Shown in pieces: positions 17,863-28,048 of a stretch of DNA of 64,000 nucleotides. The notes below the pieces were generated by a model, which ran no database searches, was not told the origin of the DNA, and saw nothing but the letters and a program-made list of their open reading frames with translations. The translations under genes and the position numbers were made by a program. Every line of letters begins with the position of its first letter. Positions within the stretch are counted from its first letter, which is position 1. This DNA comes from Gammaproteobacteria bacterium (GTDB lineage Bacteria; Pseudomonadota; Gammaproteobacteria; Chromatiales; Chromatiaceae): positions 1-64,000 of the forward strand of contig JAABTK010000006.1 in NCBI GenBank assembly GCA_011389885.1, in the 5' to 3' direction.

Positions 17863-18780
17863 ATGGCCGACCGTCGGTTGCAGGTCTTCCATACGGTGGC
17901 GCGTTTGCTGAGTTTCACCAAGGCGGCGGAGACGCTGCACATGACTCAGCCTGCGGTGACCTTTCAGGTGCGGCAGCTGGAGGAGTACTTCAATACTCGC
18001 CTGTTCGACCGCACTCACAACCGCATCAGCCTGACCGAGGCGGGGGCGGTAGTGTTTCGCTATGCGGACCGCATCTTCGAGCTTTATAATGAGATGGAGC
18101 ACTCGGTGCGGGACATGACGGGCGAGATCAGCGGGGCGGTGACCATTGGCGCCAGCACCACGATTGCCGAGTACATGCTGCCTTCGCTGCTGGGGGATTT
18201 CAAGCTTCAGTACCCGGAGGTGAACATTCAGCTCAAGGTGTCCAACACCGATGGCATTGTGGCCATGGTGGAGAGCAATGCCATCGACCTAGGCGTGGTG
18301 GAGGCCCCGGTGGGGAATAAGAATTTGGTGGTGGAGACCTGTAGCGCGGATCGCCTGGTGGCCATCGTGCCGCCGGGGCACCCCGAGGCCAAACGATCGA
18401 GCCTGACCTTTTCGGATTTGGTAAAATATCCCTTTATCTGTCGCGAAGAGGGGTCGGGTACGCGTGAGGTGATCAATGAATACCTGCGCCGCATCAGCAA
18501 GGCGGAGGAGACGCTGAATGTGTCGATGGAGCTGGGCAGCCCGGAGGCGGTGAAGGGCGCGGTAGAGGCCGGGATGGGGATTTCGGTGGTGTCGCGGGCG
18601 ACGATTCAGAAGGAGCTGCGCCTGGGTACGCTAATCTCCATTGAGCTGGATCCGGTGCTGGAGCGTCCGTTTTCGTTCGTGCATCAAAAACAGAAGTTTC
18701 GCGTGCGGGTGATCGAGGAGCTGCTCGACTTCGCCCGCAGTTATTGTCGCAAATTCTCCGAAACGCCGCCGGCGGAGTAG
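17863..18780 (+). CDS. LysR-family transcriptional regulator
   Basis: 305 residues, typical LysR length. The winged-helix region (1-60) reads LQVFHTVARLLSFTKAAETL and MTQPAVTFQVRQLEEYF, followed by a linker helix and a substrate-binding domain from about residue 90 (GAVTIGASTTIAEYMLP). CREEGSGTREVINEYL is typical of the branch including CbbR/selenium- or sulfur-associated regulators. AGGAGGGG precedes the ATG. It probably binds DNA upstream of its targets in response to a small anion or metabolite; the effector cannot be read from sequence. The 141-codon gene and the perM-like gene follow on the same strand, with a 47-base gap. Confidence 0.9.
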   Translation: MADRRLQVFHTVARLLSFTKAAETLHMTQPAVTFQVRQLEEYFNTRLFDRTHNRISLTEAGAVVFRYADRIFELYNEMEHSVRDMTGEISGAVTIGASTTIAEYMLPSLLGDFKLQYPEVNIQLKVSNTDGIVAMVESNAIDLGVVEAPVGNKNLVVETCSADRLVAIVPPGHPEAKRSSLTFSDLVKYPFICREEGSGTREVINEYLRRISKAEETLNVSMELGSPEAVKGAVEAGMGISVVSRATIQKELRLGTLISIELDPVLERPFSFVHQKQKFRVRVIEELLDFARSYCRKFSETPPAE

Positions 18781-18827
18781 CCGGCGCCACGGCCGCTCGC
18801 CCTTGCGGTGCAATTGAACCGAGAAAG

Positions 18828-19253
18828 ATGTTCGGAAATATCCCCGTCAATCCGCTGAATGCCGAAGACCGCGAGTTGCTGCGCCTGTTCCATGGCTTGC
18901 AAGCGGCGGATCGTCGTTCGCTGATGGATTATTTGCAGTTCCTGCAACAGCGGGCCGAGGCGGCCGATCCCGCTCCCGCGGGGGCCTCCGAGGCCGCCCC
19001 CGTCGCGACGCCGCTGGAGATCCCGCGGCCCGAAAACGAGTCCGTGGTGGCGGCAATCAAGCGCCTCTCCAAGGCCTATTTCATGCTGGACCGCAGTAGC
19101 CTATTGAACGAAGCCTCGCTTCTGATGTCCGCCCATCTGTTGCAGGGGCGCCCGGCGCCCGAGGTGATCGACGAACTGGAGCGCTTGTTCGCGCAACGCT
19201 ACCGGGCGCACCTGGAAGCCGTTTCGCCCGCCAATTTCGACCCGCAGGACTAA
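18828..19253 (+). CDS. Conserved hypothetical protein upstream of the perM-like gene
   Basis: 141 residues, family not recognised. The N-terminal part (LNAEDRELLRLFHGLQAADR) and the C-terminal part (SVVAAIKRLSKAYFMLDRSS, then EVIDELERLFAQRYRAHLE) are predicted helical. They are separated by an Ala/Pro linker (residues about 45-65). There is no signal peptide or membrane segment. The ATG at 18828 follows GAGAAAG. It lies between lysR and the permease, 15 bases before the latter, which suggests cotranscription and a soluble partner role, inferred only from position. Confidence 0.7.
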   Translation: MFGNIPVNPLNAEDRELLRLFHGLQAADRRSLMDYLQFLQQRAEAADPAPAGASEAAPVATPLEIPRPENESVVAAIKRLSKAYFMLDRSSLLNEASLLMSAHLLQGRPAPEVIDELERLFAQRYRAHLEAVSPANFDPQD

Positions 19254-19268
19254 TCCCGAGCCACCGTC

Positions 19269-20348
19269 ATGCAAATCATCACCAGTTGGTTCCGACGCTA
19301 CTTCTCAGATCCGGAGGTGGTCTTCCTCGCCTTATTCCTGGTCATCGCCTTTGCGGTGGTGATCGTGATGGGCAACATGCTGGCGCCGGTGCTGGCCAGC
19401 CTGGTGATCGCCTACCTGCTGGAGGGGCCGGTCAATAAAATCGAGCGCCTGCACATACCCCGCACCGCCGCCGTATCCGTGGTGTTTCTGATGTTCTTGG
19501 CCTTCGTCATCCTGGTGCTGTTCGGGCTCATGCCGATGCTGTCGCACCAAGTCACTCAACTGTTCAATCAACTGCCGGGGATGATCTCCAAGGGGCAAGC
19601 GGTGCTTATGCAACTGCCCGAACATTACCCGGACATGTTTCCTGAGGAACAGGTGGAACAGATTATTAGGACCATTCGGCAGGAGATCGCCCTCTTCGGG
19701 CAGAACGTGGTGTCCCTCTCGCTGTCGTCGGTGGTGGGCTTCATTACCGTGGTGGTGTATCTGATCCTGACCCCGCTGCTGGTGTTCTTCTTTCTGAAGG
19801 ACAAAGGCCGCATCATCGGCTGGATGGTCTCCTTCCTGCCGCAGGATCGCAAGTTCGCGGACACCGTCTGGCGCGACGTAGACCGCCAGGTGGCCAACTA
19901 TGTACGGGGCAAGTTCTGGGAAATCCTGGTCATTTGGTCCGCCAGCTTTGTGACTTTTTCGCTGTTCGAGTTGCAGTACGCCATGCTGCTCGGGGTGCTG
20001 GTGGGGCTGTCGGTGATCATCCCCTATATCGGGGCTGCGGTGGTCACCTTCCCGGTGCTGCTGATCGGCTGGTTCCAGTGGGGCTGGGGGGCGGATTTCG
20101 TGTGGTTGGCGGTGGCCTATTTCGTGATTCAGGCCTTGGACGGCAATGTGCTAGTGCCGCTGTTGTTTTCGGAGGTGGTGAACCTGCACCCGGTGGCCAT
20201 CATCGTGGCTATTTTGGTGTTCGGCGGCTTTTGGGGCTTTTGGGGGGTGTTTTTCGCCATCCCGCTGGCGACCCTGGTGCAGGCGATTCTGAACGCCTGG
20301 CCGGGGCGCGGGGGCCGCGAAACGACACCGAAAACCGAAAAGGCCTAG
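19269..20348 (+). CDS. AI-2E/PerM-family membrane permease
   Basis: 359 residues with about seven or eight hydrophobic segments. Two are near the N-terminus (residues 15-50), one at 60-85 and one at 150-175. The C-terminal bundle contains the family motifs PYIGAAVVTFPVLLIGW and DGNVLVPLLFSEVVNLHP. The family (PerM, YdiK, TqsA relatives) comprises inner-membrane transporters, including AI-2 exporters and Na+(Li+)/H+ antiporters, so the substrate is open. The TAG stop (20346-20348) is part of a CTAG that begins the following repeat element. Confidence 0.88.
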   Translation: MQIITSWFRRYFSDPEVVFLALFLVIAFAVVIVMGNMLAPVLASLVIAYLLEGPVNKIERLHIPRTAAVSVVFLMFLAFVILVLFGLMPMLSHQVTQLFNQLPGMISKGQAVLMQLPEHYPDMFPEEQVEQIIRTIRQEIALFGQNVVSLSLSSVVGFITVVVYLILTPLLVFFFLKDKGRIIGWMVSFLPQDRKFADTVWRDVDRQVANYVRGKFWEILVIWSASFVTFSLFELQYAMLLGVLVGLSVIIPYIGAAVVTFPVLLIGWFQWGWGADFVWLAVAYFVIQALDGNVLVPLLFSEVVNLHPVAIIVAILVFGGFWGFWGVFFAIPLATLVQAILNAWPGRGGRETTPKTEKA

Positions 20349-20706
20349 CCCGCCCCGCGCACCAATAACGGAAACAACGGCTCTCAGGAACGCAGAGGGC
20401 GCAGAGGAACGCAGCGGAATTCTTGCTTGCTGGTGTTGCGCTCCAGCCTGGCCGAGCCGCCTGGAGTACCGCCCTCGGGCTGTGCGGGTTTCCGGTTACG
20501 CGTCTTGGCCAAGGCGTGTCCGCGCCGAGCCCGCAGTCATGCAGGGGGTGGGCTAGCGAAGTGTATTCGTCACTGCAGCGGCGGATGCCGGGTGCGGCGC
20601 TAATCCTTTCAATCGAAACGCCTCTCTGCGCCCTCTATGGTTCTCCGCGTGCTCTGCGTTCCGCGAGCGCCTCGGTTGTTTCCGACACTTAGGCGAGGCT
20701 GTACTA
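20344..20706. repeat. Near full-length MITE-like repeat element, copy B
   Basis: It begins at CTAG within the permease stop, followed by GCGCACCAATAACGGAAACA and CAGGAACGCAGAGGGCGCAG. It ends with CTCTGCGTTCCGCGAGCGCC, GTTTCCGACACTTAGGCG and GTACTAG. The interior (CGCCTGGAGTACCGCCCTCG, GGCGGATGCCGGGTGCGGCG) is collinear with the copy at 158-536. The ends are imperfect inverted repeats. Confidence 0.78.
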
Positions 20707-20890
20707 GTCGCGCCCCCCAAGGCGTGCCGGGTTCCGCCTGTAGCGAAGTGGGTATTCGCGCCCATTTGCGGTTCAATAGCCCGCTTCGCCTCGGTCTTGC
20801 GCCCGGCCAAGCGATGCGACTCGTTCCTCGACACTCCCTTCCCTAGCACGAGTCGATCGGCAACGAAGGCTGTCTCGCCAAGACGCAAAG
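20700..20890 (-). repeat. Right member of the inverted repeat pair
   Basis: Inverse of 17040-17250: GGTTCCGCCTGTAGCGAAG, CACGAGTCGATCGGCAACGA, CTGTCTCGCCAAGACGCAAA. It abuts copy B and another partial family copy (20895-21060). Confidence 0.7.
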
Positions 20891-21060
20891 GGCGCTAGAA
20901 AAAAACCCTTTCTTCTCTGCGCCCTCTGCGGTTCTCCGCGTGCTCTGCGTTCCGCGAGCGCCTGGGTTGTTTCCGACACTTAGGCGCAGGCGTACTCGCC
21001 GCCTGGAGCGCAGCCCTTGGGCTTGCGCGTGTTTCTGTCACTTCGGCGCGGTTGCGCCTT
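20891..21060. repeat. Partial dispersed repeat overlapping the end of the DUF2892 gene
   Basis: CTCTGCGCCCTCTGCGG, CGTGCTCTGCGTTCCGCGAG, TTTCCGACACTTAGGCGCAG and then CTGTCACTTCGGCGC. The last stretch holds the stop codon of the 68-codon gene to the right. Confidence 0.7.
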
Positions 21061-21244
21061 CGTCCTTGGCCCCGGTGTTCAGCCCGAAGGGCAGATAGGC
21101 CGGACACAGGCCGATAGCGGCGGTGGCTAGCGGCACGATGCCTACAGCGCCCCACCAGTTTTGCGCCCAAACGCCCCAGCCGATAATCACCAGGCCCAAT
21201 ACGGCACGAATCACCCGGTCGATGGTTCCGACATTCTGCTTCAT
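21038..21244 (-). CDS. DUF2892 (YgaP-like) small inner-membrane protein
   Basis: 68 residues from ATG 21244 (MKQNVGTIDRVIRAVLGL). The DUF2892 pattern is NVGTIDRxxR, then a membrane segment (AVLGLVIIGWGVWAQNWWGA), a second one (VGIVPLATAAIGLCPAY) and LPFGLNT. The Cys-Pro after the second helix is conserved in this family. In YgaP-like proteins the domain is fused to rhodanese; here it is free-standing. The C-terminal residues and the TGA stop lie in a dispersed repeat. The molecular role of the family is unknown. Confidence 0.85.
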   Translation of the reverse strand: MKQNVGTIDRVIRAVLGLVIIGWGVWAQNWWGAVGIVPLATAAIGLCPAYLPFGLNTGAKDEGATAPK

Positions 21245-21336
21245 CACAAATCCCCTTAAAATAGAGTTGACCCGACGCCGAACCGGAGGCCCGCACGCCA
21301 AACTACAATAGAGTGTAGTCGTCTTGGCAGGAATAT

Positions 21337-22440
21337 TCAGTGATTTTTGTCAGTTGCCGCCCCCGCGGCCAGGCGCTGCAACGCCTCGACATGCTGCTCG
21401 AACACCGCCCGGTCCGGGGTGCGCACGGTCGCATGGCCGACCTTGCGCCCCGGGCGCGGGGCCTTGTCGTAGGCGTGCAGGTGGGCCTGGGGGAGTTTCA
21501 GCACCTCGGCCGCGGGCGGCAGGGCGCCGATGAAGTTCACCATGGCGGCGTGTTCCACCGCCTCGGTACGACCCAATGGAAGGCCGAGGATGGCGCGCAG
21601 GTGGTTCTCGAACTGGCTGGTCTCGGCCCCTTCGATGGTCCAGTGGCCGGAGTTATGCACCCGAGGGGCGAATTCGTTGGCCAGGAGGCGCTCGCCCTGC
21701 TGAAACAGCTCCAATGCCAGCACCCCGACATAGTCCAAATGCCCCAGTAAGCGGGTCGCATAGCCCCGAGCCAGGCCTTGCAGCGGCTCGTCGGGGCGGC
21801 TCACCGCCAGGCGCAGGATGCCGTCGCGATGGGTGTTTTCGGACAGCGGATAACAGCGGACCTCGCCGTCGCGGGCGCGCACCGCGATTACCGACAGCTC
21901 GCGTTCGAAGGGCACCAGGGCCTCCACGATGGCCGGCACGCCGCCGATTGCGGCCCAGGCCTCGGCCAGGTCTTGCCCCTCTCGCAGCATCACCTGCCCT
22001 TTGCCGTCGTAGCCTTGGGTGCGGGTCTTCAGCAACGCCGGCCGGCCGAGCTGTTTCACCGCCAACGCCAACGCCTGCGGGGTGCTGACCGGCAGGAATT
22101 CGGCGGTGTCGATCCCAAGCTCGCGAAATAGGCGTTTTTCGAACAGGCGGTCCTGGCCGGCCTCCAGCGCCCGCGGGGCCGGATAGATGTTGGCGTGCTC
22201 GGCGAGGTAGGCCACGCAGCGGGCCGGCACGTTCTCGAATTCATAGGTGACGACGTCCGAGCCCTCGGCCAGCGCCAACAGCTTGGCTTCGTCATCGAAG
22301 GGGCCTTGAATCTGCTGCGCCACGCCGCGCGAGCAGGCGGTTGGAGAGGGATCGAGAAAGCGGAAATGCAGGCCCAACGGATGACCGGCCAAGGCCAGCA
22401 TGCGGGCCAACTGACCGCCGCCGAGGATGCCGACGATCAC
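21337..22440 (-). CDS. purK: N5-carboxyaminoimidazole ribonucleotide synthase
   Basis: 367 residues. The ATP-grasp order is visible: a [13 protein letters not shown]-terminus, [22 protein letters not shown] in the ATP-grasp lid, and [19 protein letters not shown] with SQFENHLRA at the end. It converts AIR plus bicarbonate and ATP to N5-CAIR in purine synthesis. It overlaps the purE end by four bases (22437-22440), so the two are translationally coupled and act in sequence. Confidence 0.96.
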   Translation of the reverse strand: MIVGILGGGQLARMLALAGHPLGLHFRFLDPSPTACSRGVAQQIQGPFDDEAKLLALAEGSDVVTYEFENVPARCVAYLAEHANIYPAPRALEAGQDRLFEKRLFRELGIDTAEFLPVSTPQALALAVKQLGRPALLKTRTQGYDGKGQVMLREGQDLAEAWAAIGGVPAIVEALVPFERELSVIAVRARDGEVRCYPLSENTHRDGILRLAVSRPDEPLQGLARGYATRLLGHLDYVGVLALELFQQGERLLANEFAPRVHNSGHWTIEGAETSQFENHLRAILGLPLGRTEAVEHAAMVNFIGALPPAAEVLKLPQAHLHAYDKAPRPGRKVGHATVRTPDRAVFEQHVEALQRLAAGAATDKNH

Positions 22441-22934
22441 GCCCCCGGCTCCCGCGGGTCCGGGTGCGCCAGCACGGTTTCGGTCTGGCGCGCCCGATAC
22501 TGTTCATAGGCGGTGCGGAATTCGGGGTGCTTGGCCCCCAGCATGGCGGCCGCCAGCAGGGCGGCGTTCACCGCCCCGGCGCGACCGATGGCCAGGGTCC
22601 CCACCGGCACCCCGGCGGGCATTTGCGCGATCGAGAGCAACGAATCCATGCCGTTCAAGGCCTTGGACTGCACCGGCACGCCCAACACCGGCAACGGTGT
22701 CTTGGCCGCCACCATGCCGGGCAGGTGGGCGGCCCCGCCGGCCCCGGCGATAATCACCTCCAAGCCGCGTGCGGCGGCGCGGGCCGCATAGTCGAACAGC
22801 TTGTCCGGGGTGCGATGGGCCGACACCACCTCCACCTCGTGGGGCACGCCCAACTGTTCCAGGGTCTTCGCCGCATGCTCCATGGTCTCCCAGTCGGACC
22901 GAGAGCCCATGATGATGCCCGCCAATGGTTTCAT
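22437..22934 (-). CDS. purE: N5-carboxyaminoimidazole ribonucleotide mutase
   Basis: 165 residues from ATG 22934 ([18 protein letters not shown]). The GSRSDW motif, [20 protein letters not shown] and GVPVQS are the class I PurE active-site elements. It moves the carboxyl group of N5-CAIR to give CAIR. It is the first gene of the purE-purK pair. An open frame extends 53 codons upstream but lacks PurE similarity. Confidence 0.96.
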   Translation of the reverse strand: MKPLAGIIMGSRSDWETMEHAAKTLEQLGVPHEVEVVSAHRTPDKLFDYAARAAARGLEVIIAGAGGAAHLPGMVAAKTPLPVLGVPVQSKALNGMDSLLSIAQMPAGVPVGTLAIGRAGAVNAALLAAAMLGAKHPEFRTAYEQYRARQTETVLAHPDPREPGA

Positions 22935-23068
22935 ATCGTGTCTACCTCGCCCCGCCGGATGCGCTCCCCGCATCAAACGAGGGGCGGCGACAGGGGTTGT
23001 TGGCGACCCGCCGTGCGGGCCGGGGCGCCGAGAAAAAGCAGACATGATCCAAAACCGCACCCGCGGTG

Positions 23069-24412
23069 TCAACAACTTGAAGGACGATGCCAATCAAGAC
23101 GCATGGCCGGGGCGCCGGGGGCGGCCCTGAAATCGTCGCAAACCCAAAGCCCCGGCACGGCGGCCAACCGCCCATCGAGATAGATCAAGGGCCAAATAGG
23201 CCGCAGCCAAGGCGGGACGCCGGCCTCTTGGAACAGCCGTTTAAGATCCCGCCGGGAACGCTTGGGGGCCGGCCGGCAGCGCTCGCCGCCGCGCCGAAAG
23301 GCCACCTCCGCCGGCCCCTGCCGCCAGGCCTGCGCGCAAACCCCTAAGGGCGCGGGGGCGGCGGCCAGGCTGCCGAGCCCGAGGGGCAAATCCAGGACCT
23401 CGCCTAGGCTCCATTCTATGATGCGGCCGGCATCCGCGGTCGGCAAGGCCGGCATCAGGTAGAGCAGACCGCGGTAGCGCCGGGCCTCGGCGCCGGGCCA
23501 GCGAATCGCCGGCGAACGCTCGGCGGCAGCGGACAAGGCTTGTTGCAGCACCTCTTGCAGGCGACCGGCGTTCGGCAACGGCAGACCGCGCCGCCCAATC
23601 CAGGCCCGCAACAGGGCTTTCTGCTGCGCCGGCGAGCGCGCGCGCAGGGCCGCCAGGTCCAGCGCCGGCTCGCCCTGAAACCCCGCCGTCAGCACCGCGC
23701 CCAGGTCTTGCGCCGCGCACTCCTCCAGCAGCCCTTGGGCCTCGGCACAGTGGGCGGCGCTGCGGCTTAAGGTTTGGTCCAGGCCCGGCCAGCGAGACTT
23801 TAACAGCGGCATCACCTGCAGACGCAGGAAGTTGCGGTCGAAACGCGGGTCGGCGTTACTCGGATCCTCGCACCAACTGAGGCCCTGCGCCTCGGCATAC
23901 CGCCGAATCGCCTCCCGGCTGGCGCCGAGCAGCGGCCGGGCCAGCCACCCCGGGCCGAAGCCGATGCATTCGGGCATGGCGGCGAGCCCGGCGGGGCCGC
24001 TGCCGCGCAGCAATTGCAGCAACACGGTTTCCGCCTGGTCGTCGCGGTGCTGGGCGGTGAGCAGCATATCTTCGCACCCCATGCGGGCCTTGAGGGCCGC
24101 ATAACGGGCCGTGCGGGCGGCGGCCTCAAGGCTCTCGCCGGGGGCGGGCGGCAGCGTGAGGGGAATGCCTTCGAAGGCGATGGCGCGCGCGGCGCAAAAG
24201 GCGGCGCAGTGCGCCCCCCAGGCCGCGGAATCCGGATGCAGCCCATGGTCGATATGCAGCGCCTTCAGACGGATTGAGCGGCTTGCGCTCAGCCGCCAGA
24301 GGGCGTGCAGTAGGGCCGCGGAGTCCAGGCCGCCGCTAAAGGCGACCAGGTATCTCCGCGGCAAGGGCAGGCGTTGCAGGGTCTGAAGCAGGCCCGCGGC
24401 GATTTCGCCCAA
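23069..24412 (-). CDS. tilS: tRNA(Ile)-lysidine synthase
   Basis: 447 residues from a TTG at 24412, nine bases beyond the accA stop; no ATG gives a family-like N-terminus. The PP-loop SGGLDS is at residues 26-31, followed by [31 protein letters not shown] and [21 protein letters not shown]-terminal TilS domain contains [20 protein letters not shown]. It attaches lysine to C34 of tRNA-Ile(CAU), so that it reads AUA. That tRNA is encoded at 44313-44389 in this window. accA-tilS adjacency is common in gammaproteobacteria. Start choice is uncertain; function is firm. Confidence 0.93.
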   Translation of the reverse strand: MGEIAAGLLQTLQRLPLPRRYLVAFSGGLDSAALLHALWRLSASRSIRLKALHIDHGLHPDSAAWGAHCAAFCAARAIAFEGIPLTLPPAPGESLEAAARTARYAALKARMGCEDMLLTAQHRDDQAETVLLQLLRGSGPAGLAAMPECIGFGPGWLARPLLGASREAIRRYAEAQGLSWCEDPSNADPRFDRNFLRLQVMPLLKSRWPGLDQTLSRSAAHCAEAQGLLEECAAQDLGAVLTAGFQGEPALDLAALRARSPAQQKALLRAWIGRRGLPLPNAGRLQEVLQQALSAAAERSPAIRWPGAEARRYRGLLYLMPALPTADAGRIIEWSLGEVLDLPLGLGSLAAAPAPLGVCAQAWRQGPAEVAFRRGGERCRPAPKRSRRDLKRLFQEAGVPPWLRPIWPLIYLDGRLAAVPGLWVCDDFRAAPGAPAMRLDWHRPSSC

Positions 24413-24420
24413 GCGGGCGT

Positions 24421-25377
<957 letters not shown>

Positions 25378-25471
25378 GACGCAGTTCCGGTAAGTTGCCG
25401 CTAAAAATCAGTAAGATGATAATGATTCAGCGCCCTCGCGGCAAACCGTAAACCAACGATTGGAGAAAATC

Positions 25472-26074
25472 ATGACCAGCCACATCCCGATTCAAGCAGA
25501 AGACACCTTCGGCGCGGAGGACTATGTACGCATGGAGAACCTGCTGCTCGACCGCGAAACGCCCAAGGCGCAGTTGGAAGAGATCTGCATGACGCTGGCC
25601 CACACCCCGACGGCCGAGGCCCAGGAGCTGCTGGGGCGCTTTCGCAACTCCGCCCGCGCCACGGAGGTCACTTGGCTCGAACCCGCCATCGAAGAGGGGC
25701 AAATGCACTACCTGGAACCGCGCAACGAGCAGGAAGAGCGGGAGTTCCTGGCGCTGAAGGTGATTGAGGACATCGAGGACCGAATCCTGGACCTGGACAT
25801 GGACCTCTCCCGCCACCGCCTGCGGCGGGATAAGGCCGAAATCGAGCTGGAGGCGATTCGCTCCCTGATCGCGGACGGCGAGTTCGAGGAAGGCGCCGAC
25901 CTCCCCCTCGTGGACGCCATGCGGACCCATCAGGCCCGCTTCGATGAACTGGATGAGGAGATCGAAACCAACGAAAAGATCATCAACCGGATCCGCGCCG
26001 CCATTCAGACCGAAAAATACCAGCAGGTGAGCCCCCTAACCATGCGCCATTGGCACCTGGACGGGGAAGGCTGA
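25472..26074 (+). CDS. Acidic coiled-coil conserved hypothetical protein
   Basis: 200 residues, family not recognised. ATG 25472 has TTGGAGAA upstream and is preferred to one four codons earlier. The protein is strongly acidic. The first 80 residues contain EDYVRMENLLLDRETPKAQL; the middle is a long charged helix (LALKVIEDIEDRILDLDMDL, RRDKAEIELEAIRSL). It has no cysteine cluster, membrane segment or signal peptide, so it is likely a soluble cytoplasmic protein. It diverges from accA, giving no functional hint. Confidence 0.75.
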   Translation: MTSHIPIQAEDTFGAEDYVRMENLLLDRETPKAQLEEICMTLAHTPTAEAQELLGRFRNSARATEVTWLEPAIEEGQMHYLEPRNEQEEREFLALKVIEDIEDRILDLDMDLSRHRLRRDKAEIELEAIRSLIADGEFEEGADLPLVDAMRTHQARFDELDEEIETNEKIINRIRAAIQTEKYQQVSPLTMRHWHLDGEG

Positions 26075-26164
26075 CGCGGGAGGCCCGAACGCGGGCCACC
26101 CAGCCCTTGGCCTGCCTCGCGGGGCGGGGGAGCCGGCCAATCGCGATCTTTACGCTGAGCCGAG

Positions 26165-26236
26165 CCCCCCGCGCCCTCTGCGTACCCTGCGTTCCTAAAG
26201 GGCGTTGTCTCCGTTATGTGTGAGCAGGCGTACTAG
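26165..26236. repeat. Partial dispersed repeat touching the HAD gene stop codon
   Basis: It reads CTGCGTTCCTAAAGGGCG, TTGTCTCCGTTATGTG, AGCAGGCGTACTAG. The terminal CTAG contains the TAG stop of the minus-strand gene to its right. Confidence 0.7.
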
Positions 26237-26964
26237 ATTTGCGCCTCGCCCGACACCGCGCCCGCGCCGAGGTCCAGCGCGTTCGCCATCCGCTGGCGCA
26301 GTTCGGACGGCCAGCGAGAGATCAACTCCTTGGGGATGCCGAGCTTGGCGTGCAGGCGATCAAAATCCTCGAAGCCGTAGGACACCATAAAGGGGTGCAT
26401 GCCGGTCTGGGCGGCGGCATAGAAATCCTTGCGCTCGTCGCCGCAGGCGTAACAGCGGGCCGGATTGACGCAATAGCGCTCGCGCGCGGCCCGAAAAACG
26501 GTGGTCTTTTCCTGTTTTAACTCCACATGCACCAGGAAATCGAATCCTTCCACATCGACGCCGTTGCGCGCAAACAGGCGCTGAAGGGTCTGCTTGGGCT
26601 CGCGCGTGATGTTGCGGGTGACCATGCCCACTCGGATTGCCTGGTTTTGCACCAAATCGTTAATCAAATCGCCCATATCGTCGAACAACAACGCCTCCTC
26701 GCGGTACACCTCGGTCAGGGTGTCGATGAGCCGGTGGCGCTTCTTGCGGCCGATCTGCATGCGCAGGTTCTTGGGGAACTCCTTGACCCCGCCGAGGTAC
26801 TTGAAGATGTTACGCCGCTTCTGAAAGCGATCCAGGTCGCCGATGTCCATGCCGTTGGCCAGAAAGGTCTTTTCAATGGCGCTAAAGGCGTCGATGGTGG
26901 TGCCGTCGGCATCAAGGATCACCAGCCGCGCGGCGGAGAAAGCAGGTGGGGGCGTGTTAGTCAA
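26233..26964 (-). CDS. HAD-superfamily hydrolase
   Basis: 243 residues from a TTG at 26964 with GGAAGA about seven bases upstream; no ATG is close. Motif I is LVILDADGTTID (nucleophile D18, acid/base D20), with GMVTRNITREPKQTLQ as motif II/III-like context and CYACGDERKDFYAAAQTG as motif IV. HAD enzymes of this type are phosphatases acting on small phosphorylated metabolites; the substrate is not deducible. Two cysteines (CYACGDE) beside motif IV are unusual. The TAG stop falls in the end of a dispersed repeat, so the C-terminus may be rearranged. Confidence 0.8.
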   Translation of the reverse strand: MTNTPPPAFSAARLVILDADGTTIDAFSAIEKTFLANGMDIGDLDRFQKRRNIFKYLGGVKEFPKNLRMQIGRKKRHRLIDTLTEVYREEALLFDDMGDLINDLVQNQAIRVGMVTRNITREPKQTLQRLFARNGVDVEGFDFLVHVELKQEKTTVFRAARERYCVNPARCYACGDERKDFYAAAQTGMHPFMVSYGFEDFDRLHAKLGIPKELISRWPSELRQRMANALDLGAGAVSGEAQI

Positions 26965-27207
26965 AGCGGTCTTCCGAAACTGAAAATGGCTTGGGCGATT
27001 GGCGGGGAATCTTATACCCGGATTGCGCCGGCTTTGGGTTCGCCAACCAGGCCCGGCAAGCGGCGCATAGCGGCTATGTAACGGTTGCCGTAACGCCGTT
27101 GGCGGCCGCAAAGATCGGCAAGATGGTAGGAGAACCCCCGGAAATCGCCTTAATAACACGCCAAGGTGACAAGCCGGTGAAACGCCTGCAGGCGGGCCTT
27201 CGGCCAT

Positions 27208-27238
27208 AAAAAAAGCCGGCGTTAAGGCCGGCTTTTTT
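27208..27238 (-). terminator. Rho-independent terminator after tRNA-Pro
   Basis: GCCGGC (27215-27220), loop GTTAAG, GCCGGC (27227-27232), with A runs and T runs on both sides. It can end the minus-strand merR/tRNA transcript. Symmetric tracts would also allow function on the other strand. Confidence 0.85.
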
Positions 27239-27241
27239 GAT

Positions 27242-27318
27242 TGGTCGGAGCGAGAGGATTCGAACCTCCGACCCCCACAACCCCATTGTGGTGCGCTACC
27301 AAGCTGCGCTACGCTCCG
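27242..27318 (-). tRNA. tRNA-Pro (anticodon GGG)
   Basis: Seven-base acceptor stem CGGAGCG/CGCTCCG, discriminator A and an encoded CCA. Anticodon stem CCACA/TGTGG with loop ATGGGGT gives GGG. It closely matches E. coli proL and sits in its usual place downstream of the ihfA-merR pair. Confidence 0.97.
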
Positions 27319-27406
27319 ATTTTTGTCGCCGTGGGCGCAAACCCTGCGGCGAGCAAGCGCGCATACTAGACGTATGCGAGGCCCTTGTCAAATCCCGCTG
27401 GGGCGA

Positions 27407-27766
27407 TCAGCGCTTGAGCAGTTGCAGCACTTCTTCCAGCTCCACCCGCAGTTGGCGGATGATTTGCTGGCTGCGCTGGCTGTCTTCCTTGCTTTTTTCG
27501 CCCGAGAGCTGCTGACGGGCGCCGCCGATGGTGAAGCCCTGCTCGTAGAGCAGGCTCCGAATTTGGCGGATCATCAGTACGTCTTGGCGCTGATAGTAAC
27601 GCCGGTTGCCCCGGCGCTTGACCGGTTTCAGTTGCGGAAACTCCTGCTCCCAGTAGCGCAGGACATGGGGTTTCACCCCGCACAGTTCGCTCACTTCGCC
27701 GATGGTGAAGTAGCGCTTACCCGGAATCGCCGGCAGTTCGGCGGTGGTGTTATTCGCTTCCAGCAT
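27407..27766 (-). CDS. MerR-family regulator downstream of ihfA
   Basis: 119 residues. The MerR helix-turn-helix reads [20 protein letters not shown] and [10 protein letters not shown], then the wing [15 protein letters not shown] coiled-coil tail ([16 protein letters not shown]) probably dimerises. It lacks the C-terminal metal-binding cysteines of MerR proper. It overlaps the ihfA end by 17 bases; this ihfA-merR-tRNA(Pro) order is common in gammaproteobacteria. The effector is unknown. Confidence 0.92.
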   Translation of the reverse strand: MLEANNTTAELPAIPGKRYFTIGEVSELCGVKPHVLRYWEQEFPQLKPVKRRGNRRYYQRQDVLMIRQIRSLLYEQGFTIGGARQQLSGEKSKEDSQRSQQIIRQLRVELEEVLQLLKR

Positions 27767-28046
27767 ATGCCTCTACCCGTGCCTTGAGTTTCTGTCCGGG
27801 TCGAAAGGTGACGACCCGTCGTGCGGAAATGGGGATTTCTTCCCCGGTCTTGGGATTGCGCCCCGGTCGCTGCTTCTTCTCGCGCAGGTCGAAGTTGCCG
27901 AAACCGGAGAGCTTGACCTGGGCGCCTTCTTCCAGGGAGTGACGAACCTGCTCGAAGAACAGCTCCACCATCTCCTTGGCCTCCCGCTTGTTGAGCCCTA
28001 GGTCGTCAAAGAGCCGCTCGGCCATATCTGCTTTGGTCAATGCCAT
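27750..28046 (-). CDS. ihfA: Integration host factor subunit alpha
   Basis: 98 residues from ATG 28046 ([13 protein letters not shown]), two bases after the pheT stop. The HU/IHF fold is clear: [20 protein letters not shown] in the first strand, then [18 protein letters not shown], the DNA-minor-groove arm. With IHF-beta it bends DNA sharply in recombination and promoter architecture. Position after pheT is the conserved arrangement. Confidence 0.97.
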   Translation of the reverse strand: MALTKADMAERLFDDLGLNKREAKEMVELFFEQVRHSLEEGAQVKLSGFGNFDLREKKQRPGRNPKTGEEIPISARRVVTFRPGQKLKARVEAYAGSE

Positions 28047-28048
28047 GC

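Noticed and set aside
19332-19625. His/Gln-rich minus-strand frame opposite the permease gene
   Set aside because: Typical shadow of hydrophobic codons on the other strand.
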